A stretch of DNA of 57,807 bases from Clostridia bacterium (GCA_029055875.1 JAIDCJ010000016.1:3075-60881); one strand, 5' to 3'; shown: positions 49,175 through 57,108, counted from the stretch's first letter. Translations and numbers: made by a program. The notes: generated by a model not told the origin, from the sequence alone.

Positions 49175-50367
49175 TAGCCGCGAATAACCTTTATGCGCAC
49201 TTTTTTGCCCTTAAAGAGTGTGAACTCTCCCGCAGGAAGCGGCATATTCACGCTTACCGCCTTTTCGCCGTTGATGGAAACGCCGCCCTGCTCCACAAGC
49301 CGACGCGCTTCGCCGTTGCTCTTGCAGAGTCCCGTAGCCGTCAATGCGCCGAGCAGATCGACAACGTTTGCAGGAATCGTTTTTTCGGGCATTTCTCCGT
49401 CGCCGCCGAACGCCGCCTTTGCCTGCGATTGCGCCTGATTCGCCGCATCCTCGCCGTGCACCATTTTGGTGAGCTCGTATGCAAGTTTTTCCTTTGCCGC
49501 GTTAATGCGCTCGTCCTGATAAGCGCAGAGCGTTTGGATTTCTTGCAAAGGTAAGAACGTGAGAAGCTTCAAGCATTTTTCCACGTCCGCGTCCGCAGTG
49601 TTGCGCCAGTACTGATAGAACTCATAGGGCGAAGTTTTATTCTCGTCAAGCCAAACGGCGCCCTTCTGCGTTTTGCCCATCTTCTTGCCCTCGCTCGTGG
49701 TGAGAAGCGTAAACGTCATGGCAAATGCCGCCTTTCTCTCTTTCCTGCGAATGAGGTCTGCGCCCGCTAGAATATTACTCCACTGGTCGTCGCCGCCGAG
49801 CTGCAACAGGCAGTCGTACTTTTGATTGAGCACCAAAAAGTCGTACGCCTGCATGAGCATATAGTTAAATTCGAGGAAGGTAAGCCCCTTCTCCATGCGC
49901 GAACGGTAGCACTCCGCCGTGAGCATTTTATTGACGGAGAAGTATGCGCCGATGTCGCGCAGGAAATCAACGTAATTGAGGTTCGTGAGCCAATCCGCAT
50001 TGTTCACGATAATTGCGCCGTTCTTGCCCTCGAAGCTGATAAATTTCGACATCTGCTTTTTGAAGCACTCTACGTGATACGCTACCGTCTCTTTCGTCAT
50101 CATGGTGCGCATATCCGTTCTGCCCGAAGGATCGCCTACAAGCGCAGTACCGCCCCCGATTAAAATAATAGGTTTGTGTCCCGCGTCCTGCATGTGCTTC
50201 ATGGCAATGAGTTGCATGAAATGCCCGACGTGCAAACTGTCCGCCGTGGGATCGAACCCGATATAGAAAGGCACGCTCTCCTTGCCGAGCTTTTCGTAGA
50301 GCTCGTCCTCATAGACCGTCTGTTTGATAAATCCCCTTGCACGCAGGGTATCCATTACGTTCGCCAT
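49174..50367 (-). CDS. tyrS: Tyrosyl-tRNA synthetase
   Basis: A 397-residue class I synthetase. [16 protein letters not shown] holds the HIGH motif, [10 protein letters not shown] and QAYDFLVLN line the tyrosine pocket, and the KMSKS-like motif is KKMGKT. The C-terminal S4 domain (about 330-397) binds the tRNA. AAGGAG precedes the ATG. Its promoter is a perfect consensus and the short leader has a 12-bp hairpin; the leader is too short for the usual T-box. Four proteins of translation (gltX, tyrS, smpB, typA) lie in this window. Confidence 0.96.
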   Translation of the reverse strand: MANVMDTLRARGFIKQTVYEDELYEKLGKESVPFYIGFDPTADSLHVGHFMQLIAMKHMQDAGHKPIILIGGGTALVGDPSGRTDMRTMMTKETVAYHVECFKKQMSKFISFEGKNGAIIVNNADWLTNLNYVDFLRDIGAYFSVNKMLTAECYRSRMEKGLTFLEFNYMLMQAYDFLVLNQKYDCLLQLGGDDQWSNILAGADLIRRKERKAAFAMTFTLLTTSEGKKMGKTQKGAVWLDENKTSPYEFYQYWRNTADADVEKCLKLLTFLPLQEIQTLCAYQDERINAAKEKLAYELTKMVHGEDAANQAQSQAKAAFGGDGEMPEKTIPANVVDLLGALTATGLCKSNGEARRLVEQGGVSINGEKAVSVNMPLPAGEFTLFKGKKVRIKVIRG

Positions 50368-50384
50368 TTTTCACTCCTTAGTAA

Positions 50385-50420
50385 ATACGGTTTGCGTCTC
50401 TTCTTGCGCGCAAACCGTAT
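50385..50420 (-). promoter_or_regulatory. 12-bp hairpin in the tyrS leader
   Basis: Perfect arms ATACGGTTTGCG (50385-50396) and its complement (50409-50420) with a 12-base loop, between the promoter and the AAGGAG site. There is no T tract after it, so it is not a terminator. Possible roles: RNA stability, protein-binding site or part of an unknown sensor. Confidence 0.7.
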
Positions 50421-50442
50421 CAACGACATAAAGAATGATTTT

Positions 50443-50471
50443 ATTATACCCTTTCACGGGGCGTTTGTCAA
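50443..50471 (-). promoter_or_regulatory. tyrS promoter, full consensus
   Basis: Minus strand TTGACA (50466-50471), 17 bases, TATAAT (50443-50448). The leader is about 70 bases. Confidence 0.88.
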
Positions 50472-50488
50472 ACAATCAACAAAAGAAT

Positions 50489-50680
50489 TTATGCAAGCTC
50501 AAGCTCTTTTTTCTCTGCCGCCGCGCACTCGTGCGCCCCGATCGTTTCCAATGCGCGGAGCGCGCTTATCATATCCTCCGTCGTGCGGGGGATTTCCAAA
50601 CGGGACGCAAGTTCTGCATTTCTTTGCTCGCGCCAGCGGGCACGGAGTACGTTCAAAAAGGTTTCGTTGCTTCTCTTCAT
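50489..50680 (-). CDS. Small helical protein of unknown function
   Basis: About 63 residues from the ATG at 50680, which is preceded by GGGAG only one base away, too close for a normal site; an upstream ATG at 50698 is an alternative. The sequence RSNETFLNVLRARWREQRNAELASRLEIPRTTEDM is amphipathic and charged, with no membrane segment or motif I know. A frame also runs through this DNA on the plus strand, but its composition looks like an antisense shadow. The gene is divergent from the WYL regulator and ends just before the tyrS promoter. Confidence 0.5.
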   Translation of the reverse strand: MKRSNETFLNVLRARWREQRNAELASRLEIPRTTEDMISALRALETIGAHECAAAEKKELELA

Positions 50681-50703
50681 ACTCCCTATTTTACGCATGA
50701 TAC

Positions 50704-50732
50704 TTGACAATATTTGTCAGATATGATAAAAT
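50704..50732 (+). promoter_or_regulatory. Promoter of the WYL regulator
   Basis: TTGACA (50704-50709), 17 bases, TAAAAT (50727-50732), followed by TAGGAGG and the ATG at 50758. Confidence 0.8.
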
Positions 50733-50739
50733 TTTTATC
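50705..50739. promoter_or_regulatory. Two palindromes overlapping the WYL promoter
   Basis: TGACAA-TAT-TTGTCA (50705-50719) covers the -35 box and GATAAAA-T-TTTTATC (50725-50739) covers the -10 box. Both are perfect dyads and are the right size for dimeric repressor operators. Confidence 0.55.
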
Positions 50740-50757
50740 GATTCGTAGGAGGAAAGT

Positions 50758-51681
50758 ATGAAATATCAGATTATGATTGGAATTCTATTTACCCTACTTG
50801 CAAAGCGGAAAGTGAGTGCCGGCGAGCTCGCAGGGAAATACGGCGTTTCCGTGCGCTCGATTTACCGCTATATCGATGAGATGACGATTGCGGGCATTCC
50901 CATCGACGTTGCGCGGGGCTCGCAAGGCGGTATATTTATTTCGGACGCCTATAAGCTTCCCAAGGGTATGATGACGAAAGAAGAATACGGCAAGGCGCTC
51001 GACGCAATGCTCACCTTTAACGAACAGCTCAAAGACCCTGTTCTTCGCAGTGCAATCGATAAACTTTCCGCACAGGTAAAGTCGGAAAAGTTTGATATCT
51101 CCCTTTCGGGAAATATTCTCGTGGACTGCGGCACCTGGGGCGACGAGCGGAAATTTTCCGAAAAGCTCGCTCTTTTGGAACGCGCCATTCAGAATCGGGA
51201 AGTGCTCGAAATAGATTATAACAACCGCAGCGGGGAACGCAACAAGCGCTCCGTTCTGCCTCATCTCCTCGTCTATAAACAAAATATTTGGTACGTGTAT
51301 GCCTACTGCAAGATGCGTGATGCGTTCCGTCTTTTCAAGGTCGGGCGTATCCGCTCTATTATCTGCACGGAAGAAACGTTTGAACGCATTCCGTTCTCAC
51401 GCGAGGATATTCCGCTTTCGTTTTGGGTCAGTGAAAAAGTAATTGAGGCACGCTTTGAAATCATGCCCGAAACACTTCCCTTTGCCGAGGAATGGCTGGG
51501 GATAGAGAACATTCGCGAACAGGACGGAAAATTCTTTGCCGACGTGCAGCTGCCCGACGACGAAACTCTGGTGGGAACCATTCTGTCGGTAGGTTCGGGC
51601 TTCCGCGTCCTCTCCCCGCTCTCGCTTGCCGAGCGCGTAAAATCCGAGGCAAAAAAGATTGCCGAAAGTTATGCGTCCTGA
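50758..51681 (+). CDS. WYL-domain transcriptional regulator
   Basis: A 307-residue regulator. The N-terminal winged helix-turn-helix (about 8-60: AGELAGKYGVSVRSIYRYIDEM, wing GGIF) is followed by the WYL ligand-binding domain (about 135-225: VLEIDYNNRSGERNKRSVLPHLLVYKQNIWYVYAYC, RLFKVGRIRSI). WYL proteins sense nucleotides or other small molecules in DNA damage, phage defence and metabolism; none can be named here. Strong AGGAGG before the ATG. Its last 13 bases overlap the convergent ABC ATPase gene. Confidence 0.92.
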   Translation: MKYQIMIGILFTLLAKRKVSAGELAGKYGVSVRSIYRYIDEMTIAGIPIDVARGSQGGIFISDAYKLPKGMMTKEEYGKALDAMLTFNEQLKDPVLRSAIDKLSAQVKSEKFDISLSGNILVDCGTWGDERKFSEKLALLERAIQNREVLEIDYNNRSGERNKRSVLPHLLVYKQNIWYVYAYCKMRDAFRLFKVGRIRSIICTEETFERIPFSREDIPLSFWVSEKVIEARFEIMPETLPFAEEWLGIENIREQDGKFFADVQLPDDETLVGTILSVGSGFRVLSPLSLAERVKSEAKKIAESYAS

Positions 51682-52343
51682 CGCATAAGCGAACGCATCA
51701 GTATTTCCTCTACCGGAGAAGTTTTGAAAAAGTCGCGCGGAAGCGGTTCCTCTACGGGAATATCGAGAACCAACTTTCCTTCCCGCAAAACAAGTGCGCG
51801 GTGAGAGAGCATTGCCGCCTCGTGCACGTCGTGCGTGACGAACAGGACGGTATTTCCCCATTCCCCCGAGAGTTCGACGACGAGCTCTAAAAGCGACTGC
51901 TTTAACTTTAGGTCGAGCGAGGCAAACGGTTCGTCCATGAGAAGCGTATCGTGCGGATAGAGAAAGGCGCGGGCAATGGCGACGCGTTGTTTTTCCCCGC
52001 CCGAGAGTTCTTTCGGGTAGCGTTTTTCCTTTCCTTCTAACCCAACGCGGGCGAGCATCTCGCCCGTTTTTTCATGCAATTCTTTGGGCAAAACGAACTT
52101 CAGGTTGTCCTCTGCGCTAAGATTGGGCAAAAGCTTGGGGGATTGAAAGAGATAGGAAACCCTGCCCGCATCCTCTACCGTGCCCCCGTGCGTTATTGTT
52201 TCCGCAATGATATTGAGAAGCGTCGTTTTCCCCGCACCGCTCTCCCCGAGTACGGCGGTAATTTTCCCCTGCTCGATTTCAAGATTCAAAGGAGAAAGCG
52301 CCTGTTTCTCGCCGTAGCGTTTTTCGATATCGATTAGTTTCAT
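51669..52343 (-). CDS. ABC transporter ATP-binding subunit (NitT/TauT type)
   Basis: A 224-residue ATPase: Walker A VLGESGAGKTTLLNII, Q-loop, signature LSGGEKQRVAIARAFLYPHDTLLMDEPFASLD with Walker B, and H-loop VLFVTHDVHEAAML. The ATG at 52343 is chosen because it overlaps the permease stop by four bases. It powers import with the permease and binding protein encoded upstream. Substrate not deducible: this family covers sulfonates, nitrate and thiamine precursors. Convergent 13-base overlap with the WYL gene, with no room for a terminator. Confidence 0.93.
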   Translation of the reverse strand: MKLIDIEKRYGEKQALSPLNLEIEQGKITAVLGESGAGKTTLLNIIAETITHGGTVEDAGRVSYLFQSPKLLPNLSAEDNLKFVLPKELHEKTGEMLARVGLEGKEKRYPKELSGGEKQRVAIARAFLYPHDTLLMDEPFASLDLKLKQSLLELVVELSGEWGNTVLFVTHDVHEAAMLSHRALVLREGKLVLDIPVEEPLPRDFFKTSPVEEILMRSLMRQDA

Positions 52344-53083
52344 GCACGCCACCTCACAATCAGTTTATAAGCAAGTGCGCACGCACCCTCCAAAAGAAAT
52401 CCGAGCAGCACCGTAAGCAGCGTGAGCGCAACGAGCTGGGGCAATTCCACAAACATTTTTGCCGACTGCATTAGCCCACCCAAACTTTTATATGTGGAAG
52501 CAAGTACCTCGCCCGATACGGTAATTTTCAGCCCCATAGAGAAAATTGCACCCGACTGTTTGAGGATTGGCGGCGCGGAAAGCGGAAGATACAGCTTGAA
52601 AATTTTGCGTTTCCAATCCACCCGAAAAACACGCACGAACTCGCCGTATTCCGTGTCCACTTCATCAAGACTTGACAGCGCGGCCGCGTATACGGCAGGC
52701 AGTAGCACGAGAACGGAAACGATAACGGGCGCGACGGACGGCGACGTCCAAAGCAATAGAATGAGAATTACCGCCATGGTGGGCACCGTTCTCAACACCG
52801 AAATAATAGGCGCAAGGAACGCGCGCAGCCACTTACGCATACGGGCGAGAACAGCAAGCAGGATGCCAAGCAACAAAGAAAACAAAAACGCCAAAAAGGT
52901 GCGCAGAAAGGTTTTGCCAAATGCAAGCCAAAATGCGCCGCTCCCCAGATATTTTCCCACGGCGGCGAAGGTATCCCAAAAGGACGGTAGAACGTAATCG
53001 TTCCCCACGATAAAATAAGCAATGATCCACACTACCCATAACGTGATAAGGGAAAGCGCGGAAAATAAAATGTTCTTTTTCAC
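52340..53083 (-). CDS. ABC transporter permease (NitT/TauT type)
   Basis: A 247-residue permease with about six membrane helices and the family's EAA-like loop (AALSSLDEVDTEYGEFVRVFRVDWKRKIFKLYLPLSAPPI). It begins with GTG (53083), whose bases overlap the stop of the binding-protein gene by four. Forms a homodimeric channel with the ATPase encoded next. Confidence 0.93.
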   Translation of the reverse strand: MKKNILFSALSLITLWVVWIIAYFIVGNDYVLPSFWDTFAAVGKYLGSGAFWLAFGKTFLRTFLAFLFSLLLGILLAVLARMRKWLRAFLAPIISVLRTVPTMAVILILLLWTSPSVAPVIVSVLVLLPAVYAAALSSLDEVDTEYGEFVRVFRVDWKRKIFKLYLPLSAPPILKQSGAIFSMGLKITVSGEVLASTYKSLGGLMQSAKMFVELPQLVALTLLTVLLGFLLEGACALAYKLIVRWRA

Positions 53084-54078
53084 TGTGTGTTTGTATAGAA
53101 GAATTTGTCCGAAACCGTACTTGCGCCTTGCGCATTTACTGCAATGAGTTTATCCAAAAATAGATTGACGGAAGGCTTTGCAATCTCCGCCAAGGTAAAC
53201 CGAACGGAGCAGTTTTGAATGACTTCTTTGCTTAAATTATTCGCGTCGAACGCCGGTATGAGCCCTTCCGTTCGTTTACCGTCGAGTAAGTTCAGCACCG
53301 TTTCGGGCTGAACGGTTTCAAGATATTCTCTGCTTCCTTCCAAATAGGAAATCATTTTTTGCACGGCGGACTCATGCTCTGATATTACCGTTTTCTTTGC
53401 CACGAGCACCGCCTGCGGATATCCGTTTTCGCCGTAGAGCTCCTGCAAGTCCCCCGCCATAACGAGGCTCGTTTTGCTGACTTTGGTAGACGCGGCGGGT
53501 TCGGGACATAAATAATAATCGCAACCGTAAACGGGCGTTACATTCCCCGCATCCATTGCGAGAAGATTGACCTTGTCCGACGCCTTGTCCGCTTCCTTAC
53601 TTGCAATAATCTGATAGTCCATTCCGTAATCCTTGAGCACGGCTTGCAGGGTAAGCCCCGGAACGTTGGGAAGCTGTACGACGCCGACCGTCTTACCGAT
53701 AAGTGTCGTTTGAATATTTTCGGGCGTAATGCTCTCCCCCGCCGTTGTCAGAAAATAGAGATTTCCGTTTGTTACCGTGCCGAGCATTTGATAAGTTTCG
53801 CCGTTTCCGAGGAGCTTACTCGCAAGGTTCAGCGGCAGAATACAAAAATCGGCTTTGGGCGTCTTTCCCGTTACTTGTGCCTGAATGAGACCGGAATCGA
53901 CGATATGATATGCAAAGTCTTCGTCTCTTTGCGAAATCGCATTCACGAGTGCAAGCGCAGGCGCGCCGTCGGGCGCATATACCGTATATTTATCCTCCGA
54001 GTTTCCGCAGGCAACCGCGCCGAAGATACACGCGCCGCAAACGGCCGCCGCGGCAAATAATGAAATGATTTTCTTCAT
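53080..54078 (-). CDS. ABC transporter substrate-binding lipoprotein
   Basis: A 332-residue exported lipoprotein, lipobox VAC at about residue 24 (GAVAC), with the NitT/TauT/NMT1-like bilobed fold: YTVYAPDGAPALALVNAIS, then FCILPLNLASKLLGNG and KTVGVVQLPNVPGLTLQAVLKDYG. It captures the substrate outside the membrane. Thiamine-precursor, sulfonate or nitrile binding have all been found in this group; no residue here tells them apart. AGAGGG precedes the ATG. The gene directly follows the TM1266-type regulator. Confidence 0.9.
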   Translation of the reverse strand: MKKIISLFAAAAVCGACIFGAVACGNSEDKYTVYAPDGAPALALVNAISQRDEDFAYHIVDSGLIQAQVTGKTPKADFCILPLNLASKLLGNGETYQMLGTVTNGNLYFLTTAGESITPENIQTTLIGKTVGVVQLPNVPGLTLQAVLKDYGMDYQIIASKEADKASDKVNLLAMDAGNVTPVYGCDYYLCPEPAASTKVSKTSLVMAGDLQELYGENGYPQAVLVAKKTVISEHESAVQKMISYLEGSREYLETVQPETVLNLLDGKRTEGLIPAFDANNLSKEVIQNCSVRFTLAEIAKPSVNLFLDKLIAVNAQGASTVSDKFFYTNTQ

Positions 54079-54089
54079 AATACCCTCTC

Positions 54090-54341
54090 TTAAATTTTAC
54101 CGAACAATGATTTTGCCGTAACGCCTTCCAGCTTGCCGATTTTACCCGTAAGTGCGTTGACAACCGAAACGGGCGCGTCCAGCACGACGGAGATAACGGA
54201 CACTTGTTTCTCCCGATAAGGAATTCCCATTCTCCCGACGATATATTCGCCGTACTCGGATAAATAGCCGTTAATGCGTTCACTTGCCGTTCTATTTTCC
54301 ACAATAACGGAAAGCACGGAAATTCGTTTTTCCTCTTCCAT
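54090..54341 (-). CDS. TM1266-type iron-only hydrogenase system regulator
   Basis: About 83 residues, beta-alpha-beta ACT/NikR-like: RISVLSVIVENRTASERINGYLSEYGEYIVGRMGIPYREKQVSVISVVLDAPVSVVNALTGKIGKLEGVTAKSLF. The family is named from [FeFe]-hydrogenase maturation loci; its mechanism is uncertain. The frame is open to 54488, but the ATG at 54341 has GGAGGG before it, and the extension lies in a structured leader. It precedes the ABC importer genes by about ten bases, so a role in controlling uptake is plausible. Confidence 0.85.
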   Translation of the reverse strand: MEEEKRISVLSVIVENRTASERINGYLSEYGEYIVGRMGIPYREKQVSVISVVLDAPVSVVNALTGKIGKLEGVTAKSLFGKI

Positions 54342-54455
54342 AAAAAAATCCCTCCGTCCCGAACGGGCGAAAGGAAACGCACGGAAAAAACTCCGCGTGA
54401 AAAACTTGATTCCTTCCTTTGCGGTCAGTGCCACTTTCCGTTCAGGTATGTTTAT
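54342..54455 (-). promoter_or_regulatory. Possible structured leader of the TM1266-ABC operon
   Basis: About 114 bases between the predicted start and the ATG. Nested pairings: 54438-54443 with 54361-54366 (6 bp), 54414-54420 with 54370-54376 (7 bp), and an inner hairpin (54378-54399, one mismatch). The last arm is next to the GGAGGG site, so folding could hide or expose it. I recognise no known riboswitch class. Confidence 0.45.
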
Positions 54456-54461
54456 AATCAA

Positions 54462-54490
54462 ATCATAGCATATTCCCTTGAAAAACACAA
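54462..54490 (-). promoter_or_regulatory. Promoter of the TM1266-ABC operon
   Basis: Minus strand TTGTGT (54485-54490), 17 bases, TATGAT (54462-54467). Confidence 0.55.
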
Positions 54491-54508
54491 GCGAATAATA
54501 AAAATTTT

Positions 54509-54527
54509 TATCCGCATACTGCGGATA
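54509..54527. promoter_or_regulatory. 19-base perfect palindrome at the start of the small lipoprotein gene
   Basis: TATCCGCA-TAC-TGCGGATA: eight-base arms, three-base centre; its last base is the A of the ATG (54527). It may be an operator or an RNA hairpin at the very 5' end. CATACT inside it, with GAATAAT (54493-54499) 15 bases upstream, also resembles a sigma-E promoter. Confidence 0.6.
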
Positions 54528-54853
54528 TGAAAAAGCTTTTCTCTGTTTTATGTGTTTTATGTTTTACCTTTATGATGATCGTCGGCATGGCGGCTTGCGG
54601 GAAAAAACCTGCGGAAACGGAAACCAAAAGAGACGAAGAACAATTCGTAATACCAAAGCTTCCGATGGAACGGCTTCCGAAATACTGCGATGAAGACTGC
54701 TCGCATGAAAGAACCCGCACCCCCTGCGAGCAGCAGGATAACGATTCTACGCCCGACGGAGAAAAAGACGAGTGCCCGAAAAAATGCCCCTATCGTCATC
54801 ACGGGCCCAAAAGAAGACCGCTCAACCTTGAGCTTCGCCCGCTCCGTCCGTAA
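54527..54853 (+). CDS. Small secreted lipoprotein, Cys/Pro/Arg-rich
   Basis: A 108-residue protein with a signal peptide and lipobox MAAC (about residue 24). The mature part is short and charged with CDEDCSHERTRTPCEQQ and CPKKCPYRHHGPKRRP, five cysteines and several histidines, then a Leu/Pro/Arg tail. No known family. Metal binding is possible from CxxxC and HH but is not shown. No Shine-Dalgarno site is seen before the ATG, which sits directly after a palindrome. Confidence 0.7.
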   Translation: MKKLFSVLCVLCFTFMMIVGMAACGKKPAETETKRDEEQFVIPKLPMERLPKYCDEDCSHERTRTPCEQQDNDSTPDGEKDECPKKCPYRHHGPKRRPLNLELRPLRP

Positions 54854-54864
54854 CAAAACAATTA

Positions 54865-54896
54865 CCCCGCCGATTTTCTCAGCGGGGCTTTTTTAT
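54865..54896 (+). terminator. Terminator after the small lipoprotein gene
   Basis: Six-bp stem CCCCGC/GCGGGG with an 11-base loop and a C-T6 tail on the plus strand. The T-run on the other side is poor, so it mainly serves the plus strand. Confidence 0.85.
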
Positions 54897-56365
54897 TCAT
54901 TCGATTCTTTCTGTTTGGACTTTCTCTTATGTTTGTCAGTTTCTTCCTGCGGTTCAGGCGGCGGGAATTCTACCCAGAAGCAGCTTCCCTTGCCCTCTTC
55001 AGATTCGATTCCAAACGGACAGCCTTGTACGATCAAAATATTTTTCACAATGGAAAGTCCCAAGCCCGAACCCTGAACGGGGCGTTTATGCGTTTTCCCC
55101 GAACGGTAGTACCTATCCCACACGGTGTCGAGCTCTTCGGGCGGAATCCCCTTACCCGTATCGATAACCTCGAAGCGTGCGCCGCCGTCCTTTGCAAAGA
55201 GCCTTACACGCACGAGCTTATCGTCTCCCGTGTAGTTCACAGCATTTCCAATGAGGTTATAGAGCACCTGTTCAATGCGCTCTCTGCCCGCTAAGGTATA
55301 AATATCGTCCTCGATTTCCGTTTGTATCACGTATCCGTTCGTTTCTGTGAGATAGTCGAAACGGCTTGCAACGCGGTAAACCTCGTCCGAAAGGTTGAAT
55401 ACGCTCCGCTCGTCCGAAGCGAGCCCCGCGCGGATTTTGGAAAGATCCAATAAATCGCCTACAAGCGTTGCCAAACGGTCGCTCTCGTCAATGATGACCT
55501 GCGCGTGCGCGTCACGCTTTTCTTTATCCTCGCCCGAAATTTCACGGATCATAGAGGCGTACGCCTTAATCATAGTGAGCGGCGTCTTAAAGTCGTGCGA
55601 AACGTTTGCAATTAGCTCCTTTTGCATTTGGTCAGCCTTGGAAATCTCCCCCCGTGCATATTCGAGCGCGTCGGATAGCTCGGTGATTTCCGCACAGAAA
55701 TAGTCCTTTTTGAAATCGAGATTATAGTTCCCGCGTGCGAGCTCCTTTGCGCGCTCCGTCACTTCCGATACGGGTTTTGTAATGAGCAGCGTAACGAACC
55801 CGCTCGCGATAAAGGCAAGCACCAATGCGACCAAGCCCGTAAGCAATGATACGTAACGGAGACTATGCCCCCCGCCGTCGAGCCAATGCGATGTAGTTGA
55901 GAGATAGAGGAAACAGGGTTCGCCGTCTATGGTAATTGCCTTGCCGTAAGAAATTTCCGCCTTATCCGCAAATGTTTTCCCCTCGCTCCCCTGTAACTTC
56001 TTTTTCAGAAATTCCGCCCTTTCGGGATAGCTGTCCTCTTCGGTGTAATCGGGGAAAACGCTCCTGCCGTCCTCGTAAATTAAAAACAACTGCAAGCCGT
56101 AGCTGTTGGCTTTGCTGTACACTTCTTGGGCGAGCGGAAGCGAATCACCCTCTTCGGAAGCAGAAAAAAGCTCCTCGATGCGCTCCCCAGCCTCGGTGAG
56201 AATTTCCGACGCCTGATCGCGATATTTCTTATTCATGAGAGCGTTTTGCGCAACGGCGTAAACGGACATGCTGACGAGTGCAAAGATAGAAAACGTGAAC
56301 CACAAAATGAGGTTCAAGCTTCTGCCCGTCCTCATTCCCTTTTTTGTGTTTCCGTCTTTCCGCAT
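54893..56365 (-). CDS. PhoR-type sensor histidine kinase
   Basis: A 490-residue membrane kinase. First helix about 17-39, an outer sensing region (about 40-165), second helix (about 172-195), HAMP (ITKPVSEVTERAKELARGNYN), HisKA with His257 in ANVSHDFKTPLTMIKAYASMI, and HATPase with NAVNYT, DTGKGIPPEELDTVWDRYYR and GSGLGLSIVKNI. The short basic tail (HKRKSKQKES) is unremarkable. It follows the response regulator by five bases, with GAGGTG before its ATG, so the two form one unit. The outer ligand is unknown. Confidence 0.93.
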   Translation of the reverse strand: MRKDGNTKKGMRTGRSLNLILWFTFSIFALVSMSVYAVAQNALMNKKYRDQASEILTEAGERIEELFSASEEGDSLPLAQEVYSKANSYGLQLFLIYEDGRSVFPDYTEEDSYPERAEFLKKKLQGSEGKTFADKAEISYGKAITIDGEPCFLYLSTTSHWLDGGGHSLRYVSLLTGLVALVLAFIASGFVTLLITKPVSEVTERAKELARGNYNLDFKKDYFCAEITELSDALEYARGEISKADQMQKELIANVSHDFKTPLTMIKAYASMIREISGEDKEKRDAHAQVIIDESDRLATLVGDLLDLSKIRAGLASDERSVFNLSDEVYRVASRFDYLTETNGYVIQTEIEDDIYTLAGRERIEQVLYNLIGNAVNYTGDDKLVRVRLFAKDGGARFEVIDTGKGIPPEELDTVWDRYYRSGKTHKRPVQGSGLGLSIVKNILIVQGCPFGIESEEGKGSCFWVEFPPPEPQEETDKHKRKSKQKESNE

Positions 56366-56370
56366 GAAAT

Positions 56371-57036
56371 TTACACCTCGAATTTATAACCAAGCCCGCG
56401 AAGGGTTAAAATGAATTTCCGATACTCTTTCAGATTTCCTCTCAGCATTTTTACGTGCGTATCCACCGTGCGGTCGTCGCCGTAAAAATCGTAGCCCCAT
56501 ACCTTGTTCAAAAGTCTGTCGCGCGTGAGCGCAACCCCTCTATTCTGCACGAAATAAAACAGCAGTTCGTATTCTTTGGGGGTAAGCTCCGCCCGTTCGC
56601 CGTTTACGGTAACGGTGCGCCCCACCATATCGATTTTAAGCCCCTCGAATTCGTAGACCTGCTGATTCTCCGCCTTGGGCACACCGCGCTTCATAATCGC
56701 ATGAATGCGTGCCATAACCTCCTTGGGTGAAAAAGGCTTCGTCACGTAATCGTCCGAGCCGATTTCAAACCCGAACAGCTTGTCGTATTCCTCCCCGCGT
56801 GCGGAGAGCATGATTACGGGCGTCTGCTTGAATTTGCGAATTTCCTTTACTGCGGAAAATCCGTCGAGCCGAGGCATCATTACGTCCATGAGAATTACGT
56901 CGTAATCGTTCTCACGGCACATTTTTACCGCTTCCATGCCGTCCTGCGCCTCATACGCTTCACCGCCCTCGAATTCCACGTATTCCCGCAGCACAGCGCG
57001 AATCATCTCTTCGTCGTCTACAATTAATATCTTCAT
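56371..57036 (-). CDS. OmpR/PhoB-family response regulator
   Basis: A 221-residue regulator: receiver with acidic pair VDDEE, phospho-acceptor Asp51 in VILMDVMMP and Lys in YVTKPFSP; then a winged-helix effector (about 125-221) with ELTPKEYELLFYFVQNRGVALTRDRLLNKVWGYDFYGDDRTVDTHVKMLRGNL. It pairs with the kinase encoded next. AAGGAGG precedes the ATG. Just upstream are two PhoP-type TTCACA repeats 11 bases apart, which suggests it controls its own promoter. Confidence 0.95.
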   Translation of the reverse strand: MKILIVDDEEMIRAVLREYVEFEGGEAYEAQDGMEAVKMCRENDYDVILMDVMMPRLDGFSAVKEIRKFKQTPVIMLSARGEEYDKLFGFEIGSDDYVTKPFSPKEVMARIHAIMKRGVPKAENQQVYEFEGLKIDMVGRTVTVNGERAELTPKEYELLFYFVQNRGVALTRDRLLNKVWGYDFYGDDRTVDTHVKMLRGNLKEYRKFILTLRGLGYKFEV

Positions 57037-57070
57037 GGCAACCTCCTTGGCTCTATTCTATCCCCTTTCT

Positions 57071-57108
57071 ATTATACTTCTTTTATAACCGTGTGAAAGT
57101 TGTGTGAA
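57071..57108 (-). promoter_or_regulatory. Promoter and PhoP-box-like repeats of the two-component operon
   Basis: Minus strand TATAAT (57071-57076) with no good -35 box. Instead TTCACA occurs twice (57092-57097 and 57103-57108), 11 bases apart, the spacing bound by PhoP/PhoB dimers. Confidence 0.6.

Noticed and set aside
50368..50488. T-box riboswitch for tyrS
   Set aside because: The leader is only about 70 bases and has no T-box core sequence or specifier loop that I can find.
54342..54455. TPP riboswitch ahead of the NitT/TauT-type importer
   Set aside because: The conserved CUGAGA and ACCUGAUCUGG elements are missing.
54342..54488. Long start for the TM1266 gene
   Set aside because: The extension lies in the leader and no homologue has it; GGAGGG marks the ATG at 54341.
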